From Sphingobacterium sp. xlx-96 (GTDB taxonomy: Bacteria; Bacteroidota; Bacteroidia; Sphingobacteriales; Sphingobacteriaceae), in assembly GCF_011007365.1 (NCBI RefSeq), contig NZ_WFKM01000011.1, positions 159,034 through 223,033 on the forward strand: a stretch of DNA of 64,000 bases. Reading direction: 5' to 3'. How positions within the stretch are numbered: position 1 is the first letter of the stretch; each line of letters starts with the position of its first letter. The notes beneath the pieces were generated by a model, which was given only the letters and a program-made list of their open reading frames with translations, had not been told where the DNA came from and searched no databases. Positions 35,382 to 44,579 of this stretch are shown here, in pieces. The position numbers and the translations under genes are program-made.

Positions 35382-35816
35382 TCAATCACACAAACTCCTA
35401 TCCACATACGTCTTACCGCCATTACTGTTGATGTAATAGCAGCCACCGCGTGGCCCTCGGATATATGTTCTTGAAAGTGATTTTCTTGTGTTGGATGCTC
35501 TACTGCTTTGGTAGGATCTGCTAGATGTGGATGTTCTACTCGGAGAACTCGTCGTTTTAGTAGGAGAGGAACTCGCTATTCCGTAGGTGTTGGCAGCAGC
35601 TGAAGTCTTTGCAGGAGGTTTATTCTTATTGTTTATTACTTTGATCACTTCGGCGGTAGCATAAGTGCTTTCTTCCCAGGTATTGTCACTGTACAAGGCG
35701 TAGTACTTGCCATTGTCAGATCTGACCACATCGATACACCGTCTGATAGATGTACCAGTCTGTGCAAAACATAGCGTGCAGCACAGAAGACTAATAATTA
35801 ATATAAATCCTCTCAA
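35382..35816 (-). CDS. Small exported Ser/Thr-rich protein with GPRGGCYY motif
   Basis: 144 aa: signal peptide (ILIISLLCCTLCFAQ), an SH3-like or adaptor-like start (DVVRSDNGKYYALYSDNTWE), a low-complexity Ser/Thr/Arg linker (about 75-112) and the C-terminal motif TYIRGPRGGCYYINSNGGKT plus YVDRSLC. The last motif occurs at the C terminus of many Bacteroidota exported proteins. Function unknown. Confidence 0.62.
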   Translation of the reverse strand: MRGFILIISLLCCTLCFAQTGTSIRRCIDVVRSDNGKYYALYSDNTWEESTYATAEVIKVINNKNKPPAKTSAAANTYGIASSSPTKTTSSPSRTSTSSRSYQSSRASNTRKSLSRTYIRGPRGGCYYINSNGGKTYVDRSLCD

Positions 35817-35834
35817 ATCTCTTCCGTCTATAAA

Positions 35835-36197
35835 CTACAACAACTTCTTTTTTGCTTCTTCAAACTCCATCTCCGAAATAATACCCTTTTCCTTCAACGC
35901 ATGTAGACGTTCTATTTCAGAAGCAATATCCCTTCGTGGAGTAGTAGGGGGCGTGTACGGTACGTAATTATTAATCACTTTAGGCGGATAATAGCCTTTA
36001 TTGTATTTCGCGTCAAAGCTTTCATTGCTGGTCACAAGGAATACAATGAAATCGATAAACGCAATAAAGAGAGGTATGAAAGTCCAACAGAAGAGAAGGT
36101 ACAGGAAGCCTAGCCCTGTTTGACCTAGGTAGAATCTATGTACGCCAAATCCTCCGAGGAAGAAGGCAAGTAATGCTGCTACAACTTTATCTTTCAT
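35835..36197 (-). CDS. TM2-domain membrane protein with SHOCT tail
   Basis: 120 aa. TM2 domain (residues 3-55: VAALLAFFLGGFGVHRFYLG, then a second membrane segment with FIPLFIAFIDFIVFL) containing the typical GGxGxHRFYLG motif, a Pro/Tyr linker, and a C-terminal SHOCT-like helix pair (IERLHALKEKGIISEMEFEE). Common small inner-membrane protein of unknown role. Confidence 0.88.
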   Translation of the reverse strand: MKDKVVAALLAFFLGGFGVHRFYLGQTGLGFLYLLFCWTFIPLFIAFIDFIVFLVTSNESFDAKYNKGYYPPKVINNYVPYTPPTTPRRDIASEIERLHALKEKGIISEMEFEEAKKKLL

Positions 36198-36829
36198 AAT
36201 TTCATCTTTAGTTAATTTGATTTTTTAGATGCAAACCTACAAATAGGTCATATTGTATCTTCCAGTTTCCCGTAAGGCCGTATGTAGGCCTATCATTCCA
36301 CGATCTCTACAAACCAATAATCTGGGAGTACATCCAACCCAATTACTCCATTATAGTGTTAAGAAATAGGGCCGTATAAACGAATTTCCCATAATGTCGC
36401 TTATTCAGTCCTTTAATACGGCCTAAGGTATTACCTAATTGTGGTTAATACTTTCCTCTAAGGTATTCAATGTTTTGTTGTAATACAAAGTATAAATGCT
36501 ATTTTTGACAAGATGTTAATAGATTGTCTTTTGAACTTATTTGTTAGTGTTAAGTTTTGGAAAACAGTGTCATGAAAGTTTTATCCTCTTTCATGATATT
36601 AACCTTAGAAGAGGTTTGAGAGTCTTGTATATTAATGTTGTATTTTAAAATATAAGTCAGTTGGTGTGTTGAGCTTTTAAATGATACTGTGGGCTTTAAA
36701 GTTGCGACTTGCTTTAGACTTTATTGTTTTCTGACTATTCTTTAAAGAATAAAAGAATGCTTTAAAGAATGTTGGAGAAAAAATAGATTGAAACTTTGTT
36801 TAATAGTACGTTAGAAAATTATAAAAGTC
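36198..36829. other. Long upstream region of the Hsp70 cassette
   Basis: No ORF supported over 630 bp. It contains the promoter block at 36457-36508, a short stretch with two AAAGAAT-type repeats near 36740-36770, and an AT-rich lead up to the ATG at 36830. With about 320 bp between the promoter block and the gene, either a long leader or a second promoter is present. Confidence 0.4.
36457..36508 (+). promoter_or_regulatory. Promoter block shared with the 10459 gene
   Basis: Near-identical to 10362-10413, ending TGCTATTTTTGA with TATTTTTG as -7 element. Points toward the Hsp70 cassette. Confidence 0.45.
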
Positions 36830-39166
36830 ATGACTTTAGCAAAAATATTTCCAGACGCGGTTAAGGACGTACCAGTAGAAAAACCTATTTCTATAGGAAT
36901 AGATTTAGGTACAACCTATTCTTTGATGGCTACTGTGGATACCCAAAATGTAAATTTTGACAAAAGCAACCATATACCAGTCCAGTTTGTACGTTTTCCT
37001 CAATATAGTCCTCTTCCCTATGATCAGACTATAGAAGATGAAAAGATAGCATCTATTATTGCACTGTATAAGGGAAAACCCTACGTGGGGAATAATCTTC
37101 ATCATTTGAAGGGGCATCCTGAATTCAAGTACAAACATAATATATTTTATCATTGGAAAGTTGAAATGGGGGTGGATCACCATCCTCTCTATCCCAATGC
37201 TGTATCTGAGAAATTGGATATGCCTTTCAAAATTGCGGGAAGTATTTTGAACTATATGCGGATAAACTATACCAATGGAGGGGATTATGCGTTGGATAAT
37301 ACGATTATTACAGTTCCTGCATCTTTCCAAGCCAATCAACGTAAAGACAGCTTGAAAGCCGCTGCAATGGCTAAAATCAACACATCAGAGACCATGCTTT
37401 TGGATGAACCAAATGCAGCTTTTATTGGTTATTTCAATAGATTAGCTGATCTGGAAAAAAATCGCTGGGCGGCAGAAGTTCGCAATAAAAATGTATTGGT
37501 CGTAGATTTTGGTGGAGGTACCTTGGATTTATCTTTATTAAATGTCGATTTTAGAACTGATTCAGGAATTACGATTAGTAATAAGGCTATTTCAAGATAT
37601 AATGATCTTGGTGGACAAGATATAGATTTGCTTATTGCAGAGGAATATCTATTACCTATGGTAGAACCGTTGATTCCCGATTTTGACAGTTTACAAATCA
37701 GTGATATCAAGCAGGATATTATTCCACAGTTGACCGTAATAGCGGAAGATCTTAAAGTTCAGGTTTGTAACACCATGAGCCTAAAGGCAGGGAGCGGAGA
37801 CGTGACTAAATTAGCATTAGCTTCCATCATTGGTCAAAGAAACCATAACATAATCTTGTTCAAAAATGAAGAAATTGACTTAGGTAATATATCTATTACT
37901 GCAGAAAAGTTCAAGGAGTTATTTATCAAGTTTTTTAGAGGAAAGAGCTATTCGTTTAAGTATTATGATAAGACGATTGCGACAGTTAGTACTTCCATCA
38001 GCGAAATTGTAGAAAAAGCTGACGAGACATTAGATGCAGTGGACTATGTTCTACTGGTAGGAGGGAGTTCATTCAACCCATTATTAGGGGCTATGATTAA
38101 AGAAAAGATGATTAATGCCCATTTGTTGATTTCTTCCGAGCCTGATAAATTGGTAGCAGAAGGAGCGGCGGTGTATTCTTTTTTTATGAATCAGTACGGT
38201 GTATCCTTGATCAGTCCGATTACAAGTGATAATTTGGGGGTTCGTCTTAGAAGCAATCGTTTCTTCCCTATTATTGAAAAAGGAAGATCTCTACCTCAAA
38301 AAGTCGATATTCCAGATTTTAAGCTACAGACGAATATGCTGAGTGAGGTTGTGGTGCCAGTTTGTATTAATGGTGCGGATTTTCCGATAGGGGAGATCCG
38401 TTGTGCATTGAAGAAAATATATTCAATTGATACAGCGATCAAAATACAAGCCGAAATAACCAAAGATAAGGTTTTCAGTATGCAGGTCTATGCTGGCGAT
38501 GAACTTATCGGTAATGCAGAGTTTGAAAATCCTTTCGCTATTGGTAAGTTGTCTGAAGAGCAGCTTGAGGCTTATCAGATACAATCCGCTTTAAACAAAG
38601 CACGCCAAGCTAATAATAGATCTGAAGAAAAACGTTTATTGCGTGTACTTATAGAGAAACACTATGATGCAATTAATTATTTAGGAGGCCTAGAAAACAC
38701 GGAGTTATACATTAAGCGTTTCGATGATCAAGATGTATGGGTATGGAATATGAATCACATTTTGAATTCAAAGCTAGGACGTAAAAGGGCGTCTAAAGAA
38801 GCATTGGATCGTGCAATTGAATTATCTCCTGAAGACAGTGTATTACATTATAACTATTCCTTAATCTTAGAACAAAATAGCGACGAGGAAGCGTTAGCAT
38901 ATTTAGAGAGTTTAACGGAGGGGATTAAGAAACAAAGGAATATAAAATGTAAGATCACACTTTTGAAAAATGACCGTGAGGCAGCTAGGAAGATTGTAGA
39001 GGAGTATAAAAGATCTCCTGCAGGATATTCTGAGTTTCAAAGAAAGGTCTTATTAAGAGATCTTTTCAAGGTGTTAGATGAGCCTTATGCTTATATCGAT
39101 CCAAAAGTAACCCGTAGGCAGGAAGATGAGTCTAAATATTTAGAAGTGAGTGATTTGCCTTTTTAA
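36830..39166 (+). CDS. Hsp70-family ATPase with C-terminal helical-repeat region
   Basis: 778 aa, DnaK-like but divergent. Actin-like ATPase features: phosphate-1 motif GIDLGTTYS (G23-S31), VPASFQANQRKDSLKAAAMA, LDEPNAAFIGY, phosphate-2 motif VVDFGGGTLDLSLL (about 224-237) and adenosine motif LLVGGSSFNPLL (about 406-417). The usual substrate-binding domain is replaced by a short beta region (about 480-570) and a helical tail with TPR-like sequence (ASKEALDRAIELSPEDSVLH; LEQNSDEEALAYLESL). First gene of a three-gene + strand cassette: 28 bp to the helicase gene. The tail suggests a dedicated client or partner rather than general folding. Resembles Hsp70 proteins embedded in multi-gene defence or stress cassettes, inference from context. 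Confidence 0.88.
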   Translation: MTLAKIFPDAVKDVPVEKPISIGIDLGTTYSLMATVDTQNVNFDKSNHIPVQFVRFPQYSPLPYDQTIEDEKIASIIALYKGKPYVGNNLHHLKGHPEFKYKHNIFYHWKVEMGVDHHPLYPNAVSEKLDMPFKIAGSILNYMRINYTNGGDYALDNTIITVPASFQANQRKDSLKAAAMAKINTSETMLLDEPNAAFIGYFNRLADLEKNRWAAEVRNKNVLVVDFGGGTLDLSLLNVDFRTDSGITISNKAISRYNDLGGQDIDLLIAEEYLLPMVEPLIPDFDSLQISDIKQDIIPQLTVIAEDLKVQVCNTMSLKAGSGDVTKLALASIIGQRNHNIILFKNEEIDLGNISITAEKFKELFIKFFRGKSYSFKYYDKTIATVSTSISEIVEKADETLDAVDYVLLVGGSSFNPLLGAMIKEKMINAHLLISSEPDKLVAEGAAVYSFFMNQYGVSLISPITSDNLGVRLRSNRFFPIIEKGRSLPQKVDIPDFKLQTNMLSEVVVPVCINGADFPIGEIRCALKKIYSIDTAIKIQAEITKDKVFSMQVYAGDELIGNAEFENPFAIGKLSEEQLEAYQIQSALNKARQANNRSEEKRLLRVLIEKHYDAINYLGGLENTELYIKRFDDQDVWVWNMNHILNSKLGRKRASKEALDRAIELSPEDSVLHYNYSLILEQNSDEEALAYLESLTEGIKKQRNIKCKITLLKNDREAARKIVEEYKRSPAGYSEFQRKVLLRDLFKVLDEPYAYIDPKVTRRQEDESKYLEVSDLPF

Positions 39167-39194
39167 CCTTAACTAGCTACTATAAACTTATACT

Positions 39195-40313
39195 ATGTTT
39201 TTAATTTCCTATAATCGTTTGTCAGAAGAACAAAAGGAGGTTGTAAAAAGAATCTCTCGTGAGAAAAAAAATCTATTTGTAGAGGGGCCTCCTGGATCAG
39301 GAAAAACACTTATTAGTCTATATACACTTCGTGATATGGTTCAAGAAGGGACAGTAAGACCTTTGCTCTTGATGTATAACCATAGCTTGTATGGTTACTT
39401 GCAGACAGCTATGAAAGAGCTGGAAATAGCAGATAACATTACAATAGCTACGAAAGATAAGTTTTTTTGGGATCTGGCGAGAGAGTTTAATATTGAATCA
39501 GGATACGGGTCTTATAACGAGAAGTATGATAACCTGCTTACTGGATTGCAATCAATTCCTTTAAGCAAAATATATGATGTTGCCGTTGTAGATGAAGTTC
39601 AGGATCTAAATCCGAAAGAATGGGAACTCATAAATAAATTAACTAAAAGAATTACTTCTTTAGGAGACTTTAATCAAGGTATTTATGAAAGCGATTTGTC
39701 TAAAGACGATATAACAAAATCTAGTCTTTTAGAACGGTTGACTAAAATATTTAGATTTCATAAGAATATAGCAAAATTTGCATCTTTATTTTCGCGTACG
39801 AATGATGACTTAGAGTCTAAAGTTATTAAACTATCACAAACTACACCACAGTTTATCGAAAGTAATAAGGATGATGAATTTGATAAAATTATCGAAATTT
39901 TGACCTCAATAAAGAGTTTACGTCAACGCATTGGTATAATTTGTCCAGATAGAGATTTATTGGATAGCCTTTCAGACTTTTTAGGTAGTAAAGACGTTGA
40001 ATACGATTACTATCCGGAGAATAGAGATTTAAGAACACATGATTTTACTTCAACCACGCCTTTATTAATCTCTAGTTTCAGTGCTAAAGGACTAGAATTC
40101 GAGCATGTAATCTTGTTCGGTTTCAATGCTAGTAGTGGTATGGTAACACGACTACGTAATCAAAATAGGTTACGAGATGTATTGTATGTTAGCATTACAA
40201 GGACAAATGCAAATTTGTATATAATAAAGACTGAGGACACGATAGACGAATTAAAAAACGTTGATTTATTTAAAACCCCTGTGCCAGCTGTGGATCCAAG
40301 TGATTGGTTCTAA
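39195..40313 (+). CDS. Compact superfamily 1 (UvrD/Rep-like) helicase
   Basis: 372 aa, about half the length of UvrD. Motif I (Walker A) GPPGSGKT (G31-T38), motif II AVVDEVQDLNPKEW (about 131-144), motif III-like SLGDFNQGIYE, late motifs SSFSAKGLEFEHVILFGF (about 292-309) and LYVSITRTNANLYII (about 335-349). The 1B/2B insertions of canonical UvrD seem absent. Acts presumably on nucleic acid with ATP hydrolysis. Second gene of the Hsp70 cassette; the 598-aa gene starts 11 bp after its stop, so all three are one operon. Confidence 0.88.
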   Translation: MFLISYNRLSEEQKEVVKRISREKKNLFVEGPPGSGKTLISLYTLRDMVQEGTVRPLLLMYNHSLYGYLQTAMKELEIADNITIATKDKFFWDLAREFNIESGYGSYNEKYDNLLTGLQSIPLSKIYDVAVVDEVQDLNPKEWELINKLTKRITSLGDFNQGIYESDLSKDDITKSSLLERLTKIFRFHKNIAKFASLFSRTNDDLESKVIKLSQTTPQFIESNKDDEFDKIIEILTSIKSLRQRIGIICPDRDLLDSLSDFLGSKDVEYDYYPENRDLRTHDFTSTTPLLISSFSAKGLEFEHVILFGFNASSGMVTRLRNQNRLRDVLYVSITRTNANLYIIKTEDTIDELKNVDLFKTPVPAVDPSDWF

Positions 40314-40324
40314 AATTTTAAAGC

Positions 40325-42121
40325 ATGAAAGATATTAAAATTTATATTTCTTTGAGCGAAGCAGAATCGTTAGTTTTTAATAAGGCATTAATTATTCCAA
40401 GCTATAGACAAGCTGTAGACCGTGCTCAGAAGAGTTGGGCTATAGCAATATATCTAAATCATGAGGCTCTTCAGCTTGATGATAATTTCTTTTTAATTCT
40501 GTCAAGTAATATTAAGTGTTTTGAAATACCTGAGAGAGAGGAAAGCTTGTTTTTAAATCATTTCAAAATACCTAAAGGCCTTTACTTTACAATAGATCGT
40601 AAATTTAGAGATGGGAAAGAAGTTAAGGATATTTTTGACAGTACAGCTGAAAGCATAATTACAGAAGAGCAGATTTTTGTATTTAAAGGAATACGAAGAG
40701 GAGTATTACAATGCTATCAACTTGCTATCAATGAAAAGGTATCAAAAGCCTTTATTCACACTGCACTTTCACTGATTAATAGTTTGGAAAAATGGGATCC
40801 TTTCCATATTCTTTTTATTAACGAAGTTGTTAGAAACCAATTTTATCCGATTCTCGATATTAATGATGGTAAATTTCACACAGAAGCGTTTAAAAGGTTT
40901 ATATGGTTGGGCAGATATACTTTTGAATATTTATCTAAAGACAATACTTATAGTGATGATCACATCGCGGAGGGAAAACAATGGTTGAAAGCATTAAGTG
41001 ATAAAAATAACACTGAAACCATTGTAGATACTATAAAAAAATCACCTTTAATATTTGCTGACCATTATGAGTTTTTGTTAGGCTATTATGTTGCATCGTC
41101 TTTTTATGAAGAAGCGAATGTGGGCGAGGGTTATTATTTTTATCTTCAACAGATTTTAGATGAGATCGGTTTAGGGAAAAATACTTTTGTTTTATTCTGG
41201 TCAATTTTTTTCCAGTCTATATATAAGGACGAAATCGACTTTTTGTATTTTATTCCTTCTCTTCAAAAAGATCAAGAAATAATAGAGAAAAGCATTCTTT
41301 CTTTATTCTGTTCAAATATCGAATTAAATAATTCAAAATCAAACCTACCTAGCATTAATGAACATGATCGTCTGACTGAGTACATTCAATTATTAAAAGG
41401 CGGAAACTTAAAAGATCTAAAAATTATAACGCAAGAAGAGCTAAGAAGTTTATACAAGAATAATGTCAATTCGTCAAGCTTACGTTCAATGGGATTCGAA
41501 CTAGAGCCTTCTCAATTTTCATTCGATTTTATTCGAAATAAATGTCAATTTGGAAGAGATGGTTTCTTAATAAATCTACAAAGTAAGCCATATGAAGTGA
41601 CCTTTTATTTAGTTAAGGGCAGTGAGTCGGAGATATGGTTGAAGGATTTGAAGATTAAAACTAAGCCTATTAGGAAATTAATAGATGGCTCAAAAAAAGT
41701 ATTGGTTAGTTTCATAGAGATAGGGGCATATGATCGTAGTTTGTTGAGTTTCTATGAATATTTAGTTAGCCAACATGAGAAGGAGGAAATTTTTAAAGAA
41801 ACTGTTATTGTTCTGATGGTAGATGAAAGTTTAGAGTATGTTCAGTCAATAGAATTTCAGCGAGATAAATTGAAAATTGAAAATTATTGTCGTTCCGTAT
41901 TCGGAGCAAACTGTCACGTCTTGGTGAAAAATCTAAATAATAATTCTGATGGAGAAATAAAGCGTAATTTGAAGCATATAATAGAAAAATATCAAATAAA
42001 GGATGTGGAGCTAGTGGATGAAAACATTGATGATACGATATTAGAATGGATGATTAGTGCGAACATATCTTACATTTTGGATTCGGAGGTCAAAAAATCC
42101 TATTCCATCATTAATCTATAG
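40325..42121 (+). CDS. Unknown 598-aa protein of the Hsp70-helicase cassette
   Basis: Not recognised. No signal peptide or membrane segment. N-terminal region (about 1-120) is alpha/beta with IKIYISLSEAESLVFNKALI and SWAIAIYLNHEALQLDDNFF, a pattern of strands that could be an SH3-like or small barrel domain; the middle (about 125-420) is helical (VFKGIRRGVLQCYQLAINEK; QQILDEIGLGKNTFVLFWSI); the C-terminal 150 residues look Rossmann-like (strands VLVSFIEIGA, ETVIVLMVDES, CHVLVKNL, VELVDENI, ISYILDSEV). No catalytic triad visible. As the last gene, it may be the effector or the target-recognition subunit of the cassette. Confidence 0.75.
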   Translation: MKDIKIYISLSEAESLVFNKALIIPSYRQAVDRAQKSWAIAIYLNHEALQLDDNFFLILSSNIKCFEIPEREESLFLNHFKIPKGLYFTIDRKFRDGKEVKDIFDSTAESIITEEQIFVFKGIRRGVLQCYQLAINEKVSKAFIHTALSLINSLEKWDPFHILFINEVVRNQFYPILDINDGKFHTEAFKRFIWLGRYTFEYLSKDNTYSDDHIAEGKQWLKALSDKNNTETIVDTIKKSPLIFADHYEFLLGYYVASSFYEEANVGEGYYFYLQQILDEIGLGKNTFVLFWSIFFQSIYKDEIDFLYFIPSLQKDQEIIEKSILSLFCSNIELNNSKSNLPSINEHDRLTEYIQLLKGGNLKDLKIITQEELRSLYKNNVNSSSLRSMGFELEPSQFSFDFIRNKCQFGRDGFLINLQSKPYEVTFYLVKGSESEIWLKDLKIKTKPIRKLIDGSKKVLVSFIEIGAYDRSLLSFYEYLVSQHEKEEIFKETVIVLMVDESLEYVQSIEFQRDKLKIENYCRSVFGANCHVLVKNLNNNSDGEIKRNLKHIIEKYQIKDVELVDENIDDTILEWMISANISYILDSEVKKSYSIINL

Positions 42122-42173
42122 GTGTGATTTTACATTCTGTATAGAGAGGAGCTTGCTAAGAAGTATCCTGGTT

Positions 42174-42290
42174 ATGTTGGTGGGTATTTTAGCCCCATTA
42201 GATGTAATCAATTTTGTATTTATTACATCGCTATTCGTAGCTAGCGCTGTCGTTTGGCTGTTGCATAAATCAATGTTAAAAGAATCATAG
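42174..42290 (+). CDS. Possible small membrane peptide, 38 aa
   Basis: ATG 42174 opens MLVGILAPLDVINFVFITSL then FVASAVVWLLHKSMLKES, a single hydrophobic helix with a basic end; a GGAG lies about 25 bp upstream. It follows the 598-aa gene by 52 bp. Could equally be a gene stub. Confidence 0.25.
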   Translation: MLVGILAPLDVINFVFITSLFVASAVVWLLHKSMLKES

Positions 42291-42364
42291 TAAGTTTACA
42301 AGTAGCACCCCTTGCAAAGGAGCGCTAGTAGAGAGTAAAGGCTATTTACCATTCCATCGTAAAA

Positions 42365-42406
42365 AACCGAGGCCTCTGCCCAATCAAAAGGGTAGGGGCC
42401 TCGGTT
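42365..42406. terminator. Strong bidirectional hairpin terminator
   Basis: 17-bp stem (42365-42381 with 42390-42406; AACCGAGGCC then seven more positions with two G-U-type mismatches) and an 8-nt loop. An A-run on its left side gives a U tract for the - strand transcript of the lipoprotein gene ending at 42428; it also stands at the end of the Hsp70 cassette. Confidence 0.8.
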
Positions 42407-42427
42407 CTAAATCCAATAAGTAGAAAT

Positions 42428-42743
42428 CTATCTGCCCAATGCCTTTCTGCGTTCTATCTCAGCCTGCAGACTCTGGAACCATTCCTGGTATACACGTGGC
42501 TCGTAGATCATCTGCTCCTTATTCTCCTTGTTCACCTGTCCCCAGTAGCCATTACGACTAGTTTCTGCCCCCTCATACATAGAGATCTTAACCTCCGTCA
42601 CCTCATCATTCACACCCTCCACATAAAACATAGCCTTAGACGTATTCGCATCCTTCGACGTACCTGTCCAGAAGCGTTGCGAAGCAGCATTCTTGTTCTC
42701 GATACGCTTATTCGCATTGATCAATGGATATACTGGAGCAAGC
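42428..42743 (-). pseudogene. Lipoprotein gene, 3' half (split by IS21)
   Basis: About 105 codons reading APVYPLINANKRIENKNAAS, AMFYVEGVNDEVTEVKISMY and VYQEWFQSLQAEIERRKALG, i.e. the C-terminal half of a lipoprotein whose N-terminal half is at 45368-45591. The IS21 element lies between. The first codons of the open frame (MRGQL) come from the IS end. It ends at a strong terminator. Confidence 0.8.
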
Positions 42744-42941
42744 TGACCCCTCAAAATTGAATTAGTTTTAGTGAGTCATATTGGGTTTAAAGCCTATATT
42801 CACATGCCATACTGGCGGATATTGACCCCCTAATTTCTTTTTTCAGTTCATTTCGCTGGAGCATAGCTTGTCCCGAGAATCGGGGTTGCCCCCTTAGTGA
42901 GTAGTTTTTGTTACTTAGTGATTACACAATTTGGATCACTG

Positions 42942-44531
42942 ATGGCTGGAAAACCAAAACGAATGAGTCAGATAAAACAATTAATCAGATTGTATCAGGG
43001 TGGTAGCGGAATAAAAACCATCGCCCGCATTCTGGGAATGAGCAAGAATACGGTGAGGTCATATCTTAAAAAGATGGCCGAAGGCGGTTTCAATACCGAA
43101 GAACTTCTTAAACAGGAGGAACCTTTATTAGAAAAGTCATTTCATTCCGGTAACCCTGCTTATAAAGCAGATAAGTTTGAATACCTAAAAAGCCGTCTTT
43201 CGTATTACGAAAAAGAACTAAAACGCACTGGAGTCACCAAACAGTTGCTCTGGCAGGAATACATTGAAAGCGACCCCACAGGCTACAGCTATCCCCAGTT
43301 TACCTATCACTTAAGACAACAGCTTATCTCCCGGAAGGGCAGCATGGTGATGGAGCACAGCCCTGGAGATAAATTATATATTGACTTTTCCGGCAAAAAG
43401 CTCCATTACATTGACCGCTCCACAGGAGAGCTGGTCGCCTGTGAGGTATTTGTAGCCTGTCTGCCTTTTTCAGACTATGCATTTGCCATGGCTGTGCCCT
43501 CTCAGCAGACTCCAGACTTTTTGTACGCCTTGAGTTGTTGCCTGGAGACTATGGGCGGTGTACCCAAAGCTATTGTTCCCGACAATCTGAAAGCTGCAGT
43601 GATCAAAGCAGATAAATACGAACCCATCTTAAACCAGTCTATGGAAGACTTCGCCAACCATTACGGTACAGTTGTACTGCCCGCCCGAGCAGGTCGTCCT
43701 AAAGACAAATCACTGGTAGAGAATCAGGTAAAAATGATATACACCCGTGTTTTTGCGCCATTGAGAGACCGACAGTTCTTCGATATCCATTCGCTCAATG
43801 AAGCTATAAAGACCTGTATGATAAAGCACAACCAGACACGGATGCAGCAAAAGCCATACTGTCGCGAGGAACGGTTCTTAAGTGCCGAAAAATCTACATT
43901 GGGTGAACTTCCCAGAGAACGGTTTGAGTTAAAATACTACGCTGATCTCAAAGTTGGGGAAAACGGACACATCTACCTACAGCGTAACAAACATTATTAC
44001 AGCGTACCGTTCGCCTATATCGGGACAAGGGTAAAGATCATTTACACACGTAGTATGGTATCAATCTATTGTCAGGGTAAACAGGTTGCTGCACATATAC
44101 GTAGCTATCAGGAAAATGCGTACACAACAGTTGCAGAGCACTTAAAATCCGAGCATCAGGCCTATAAAAACCGATCCCATGAGACATACTTAACAAGGGC
44201 AAAAGCCCATTCTGCGGAGTTCGCTGAACTACTGGAAGCTCTCTTTGAGCGCGCACGCTATCCCGAACAGTTATTCCGTACCTGTGACGGGCTGTTCCGG
44301 TTAAAGCGGGACTTCCCTAAAGAAGAGTTCGACAGGGCATGTAAGTACGTCCTTAAAAACAAACTATACACCTACTACTACTTTAGGAATGTGCTTGAGA
44401 ACGGCACTGCTAACAATCAGGAAGAGGGTTCGGTGAAAAGCTCTTTGCCGGAGCATGCGAACATCAGAGGTAGAGCATATTACGCAAGTAACCAGCCTAC
44501 ACTCTTTAATCAGCCAAAGGATGGACTGTGA
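42942..44531 (+). CDS. istA: IS21-family transposase IstA
   Basis: ATG 42942 (MAGKPKRMSQIKQLIRLYQG) starts with a helix-turn-helix (GGSGIKTIARILGMSKNTVR), as in IstA; the longer GTG frame adds only a leader. DDE-type rve domain: DKLYIDFSGKKLHY (first Asp), IVPDNLKAAV (second Asp), and DKSLVENQVKMIYTRV (Glu). C-terminal Mu-type domain with RNKHYYSVPFAYIGTRVKII. About 529 aa. Partner of istB 48 bp downstream. A degraded relative is at 26185-26702. Confidence 0.95.
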   Translation: MAGKPKRMSQIKQLIRLYQGGSGIKTIARILGMSKNTVRSYLKKMAEGGFNTEELLKQEEPLLEKSFHSGNPAYKADKFEYLKSRLSYYEKELKRTGVTKQLLWQEYIESDPTGYSYPQFTYHLRQQLISRKGSMVMEHSPGDKLYIDFSGKKLHYIDRSTGELVACEVFVACLPFSDYAFAMAVPSQQTPDFLYALSCCLETMGGVPKAIVPDNLKAAVIKADKYEPILNQSMEDFANHYGTVVLPARAGRPKDKSLVENQVKMIYTRVFAPLRDRQFFDIHSLNEAIKTCMIKHNQTRMQQKPYCREERFLSAEKSTLGELPRERFELKYYADLKVGENGHIYLQRNKHYYSVPFAYIGTRVKIIYTRSMVSIYCQGKQVAAHIRSYQENAYTTVAEHLKSEHQAYKNRSHETYLTRAKAHSAEFAELLEALFERARYPEQLFRTCDGLFRLKRDFPKEEFDRACKYVLKNKLYTYYYFRNVLENGTANNQEEGSVKSSLPEHANIRGRAYYASNQPTLFNQPKDGL

Positions 44532-44579
44532 ATACAATAACCAGCTTACAACTGAACAGAATAACAAAACAATAATAAA

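Noticed and set aside
36830..39166. Housekeeping DnaK
   Set aside because: Ordinary substrate-binding domain missing, tail is helical-repeat-like, and no dnaJ or grpE nearby.
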